Positions 60,405-61,341 of a DNA stretch of 61,341 nt are shown here, one piece after another. Within the stretch, counting starts at the first letter, position 1. The number at the start of each line of letters is the position of its first letter. Origin of the DNA: Thermobacillus xylanilyticus (GTDB lineage Bacteria > Bacillota > Bacilli > Paenibacillales > Paenibacillaceae); NCBI RefSeq assembly GCF_907165215.1, contig NZ_CAJRAY010000036.1, positions 1-61,341 on the forward strand, in the 5' to 3' direction. Position numbers and translations under genes: made by a program. Below the pieces are notes generated by a model. That model was not told the DNA's origin and did not search any database. It saw only the letters and a list, made by a program, of their open reading frames with translations.

Positions 60405-60880
60405 TTTCTTGGGGATAAAGATGACTGGAATAGCCATGCGCGTGGCTGATGAAATGCGGGGCCGTGGTACTTGTTCGCGGACTTTAAAAAGGTGCTCTCC
60501 GGTTCCTTTTCGTCCATATCCCCGTCGCTCAACAAGAGGGAATGCAAGAGGAACATCATGAAGACCGCAAGAAGATCAGGAAGCTCGTGCCGGGCAAATG
60601 TTGAGTAATCGCCAGGCCGTGATGGCAGTTATTGTGAAGCAACCGTTGAGTTGAACCATGATCGGAAGATGTTCACTGAACCAAATGCGATTCTATGTGC
60701 ACAACCGACAGTAGACAGAAGGTTGGCAAATACTAAGGCGTTCAGCCGGCGGTTGAGAAGAGTACGGTGAACAGTCAACTTTAATCTCTCGGTAATAAGA
60801 AAGCGCTTGCAACTGTACAGACGATTGACAGAAAATCGAGAGTCCATCGCGCGGAAAGCCTTATGCCAGAGAAATGACAT
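60405..60880. other. Intergenic stretch with an isolated cre-like site
   Basis: About 475 bp without a convincing gene; short minus-strand frames have no ribosome-binding sites or family-like sequence. AGAAAGCGCTTGCA at 60798-60811 matches the cre consensus at about 12 of 14 positions. At 60788-60835 there is also ACAGACGATTGACA, a 14-base match to the repeat end at the left border of the window (46-57 region). The sequence has lower GC than its neighbours and may hold remnants of mobile DNA. Confidence 0.5.
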
Positions 60881-61341
60881 TTAAGACGCCTGCGGCAGCA
60901 ATCGGGCGGCAAGCGCCTTCAATTCGGCAATCATCCGGCGCGTATTCCGGTACGTGTCCCAGTCCGGGCGGCCGGGCACGGGACGGTCCCTCAACTGTTT
61001 TCGGGTCGGTGCGCCGGAAGCGGCGGCCAAATGCAGCAGGTGCCGATCCGCAATCTGTCCACGGCTGGATTGATTGAAGCGATAGGCATACTCATTCAAA
61101 TAAGCTTGCCGGTACTTGGCTCCTACGCCCCGGTGTACGGAATTGATGCCGCAACCGATGTCCATGGCGATTTTCCACAGAGAAAATACGCGTGTCCGTC
61201 CCAGTGTGTCGGTGCGCAAATCAACCGCGGACCGGCTTCGGTCCACATGTTTTTCGATAAAGCGGAGCGCGCCTTGGGGTGTGATCTTCCATTGGTAGGT
61301 GTCCCCGCCTGTGTCCTGCATCAGCTTGATCCCCAGCACAT
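60881..61341 (-). CDS. IS1595-type (ISXO2-like) transposase, cut by the window edge
   Basis: The C-terminal 152 residues of a DDE transposase of the IS1595 family are visible; the 5' part lies outside the window. Family-like parts are AVDLRTDTLGRTRVFSLWK and the C-terminal GVGAKYRQAYLNEYAYRFNQ, which corresponds to the HHxVSxKHLxxYLDEFxFRxN block. A basic tail follows. Whether it is intact cannot be told, and no terminal inverted repeat was found at its 3' side. Confidence 0.65.
   Translation of the reverse strand, partial: VLGIKLMQDTGGDTYQWKITPQGALRFIEKHVDRSRSAVDLRTDTLGRTRVFSLWKIAMDIGCGINSVHRGVGAKYRQAYLNEYAYRFNQSSRGQIADRHLLHLAAASGAPTRKQLRDRPVPGRPDWDTYRNTRRMIAELKALAARLLPQAS

Noticed and set aside
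60365..60559. A 64-codon minus-strand gene before the rhamnose operon
   Set aside because: It covers the AT-rich promoter/operator region, has no ribosome-binding site and no recognisable sequence.
60629..60880. An 83-codon minus-strand gene
   Set aside because: No ribosome-binding site, no known pattern and a cre-like site inside it; treated as non-coding or remnant.

Overview
The window looks like chromosomal DNA of a GC-rich, endospore-forming member of the Bacillales, most likely Paenibacillaceae (Paenibacillus, Cohnella or Thermobacillus type). The evidence is the block nrdR / lytic transglycosylase / coaE / ytaF / mutM / polA with phoR-phoP nearby, plus spore genes (alpha/beta SASP, gerE, a YjcZ-like protein, a YhcN/YlaJ lipoprotein). 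Almost every gene has a strong Shine-Dalgarno sequence. Assignment below family level is inference.

Layout: 1-60 kb-edge repeat that may be the end of an IS; tRNA-Ala(GGC); 0.3-7.0 kb housekeeping block (nrdR to polA), all on the minus strand except a SASP gene; 7.1-8.6 kb a methyltransferase and an array of 21-nt palindromes; 8.6-13.2 kb the phosphate operon pstSCAB-phoU with a Pho box; 13.3-15.1 kb a CBS-domain chemoreceptor and a secreted protein; 15.3-17.1 kb a low-GC agr-like quorum-sensing cassette made of a kinase-less membrane protein, AgrB, a serine-type AgrD and a stand-alone LytTR protein; 17.2-21.9 kb xylose genes xylAB plus an aldose-epimerase-like protein and a HAD phosphatase, with a xyl operator and cre; 22.0-25.0 kb an operon (two DUF2249 proteins, a heme-copper-like membrane protein, a DUF59 protein) with an ideal FNR-type promoter, facing a frameshifted CGCGG-type peptide gene with its own FNR-type promoter; 25.1-26.9 kb a BlaR1-like M56 protease behind BlaI-type operators; 27.1-28.3 kb a ROK repressor (probable XylR); 28.5-31.7 kb a membrane histidine kinase convergent with a small NHLP-leader peptide ending in Trp-Trp and a ComQ-like class I isoprenoid enzyme; 31.7-46.9 kb nucleoside hydrolase, floT-yuaF, an AraC regulator, phoPR, a BASS transporter, class I fumarase, an HD phosphohydrolase, SWIM and TPR proteins, an SDR, a papain-like protein and spore genes; 47.3-51 kb a Rieske oxidoreductase, a spore lipoprotein and a glycosidase; 51.2-60.3 kb a rhamnose catabolic operon that runs into lactate oxidation genes (lutA and a fused lutBC); a cut-off IS1595-type transposase at the right edge.

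How genes work together: phoPR probably controls the pst operon through the Pho box. XylR is probably the repressor acting on the xylAB operator. The rhamnose operon can carry L-rhamnose through rhamnulose and rhamnulose-1-phosphate to DHAP plus L-lactaldehyde, then L-lactate (SDR half of the aldolase fusion), then pyruvate (Lut proteins).

The candidates for undescribed systems are (1) the ComQ-like enzyme plus NHLP/Trp-Trp peptide, (2) the kinase-less agr cassette with a serine lactone peptide, and (3) the FNR-controlled DUF2249 / heme-copper-like / DUF59 / CGCGG-peptide module. All assignments are from reading the sequence; no database search was run.
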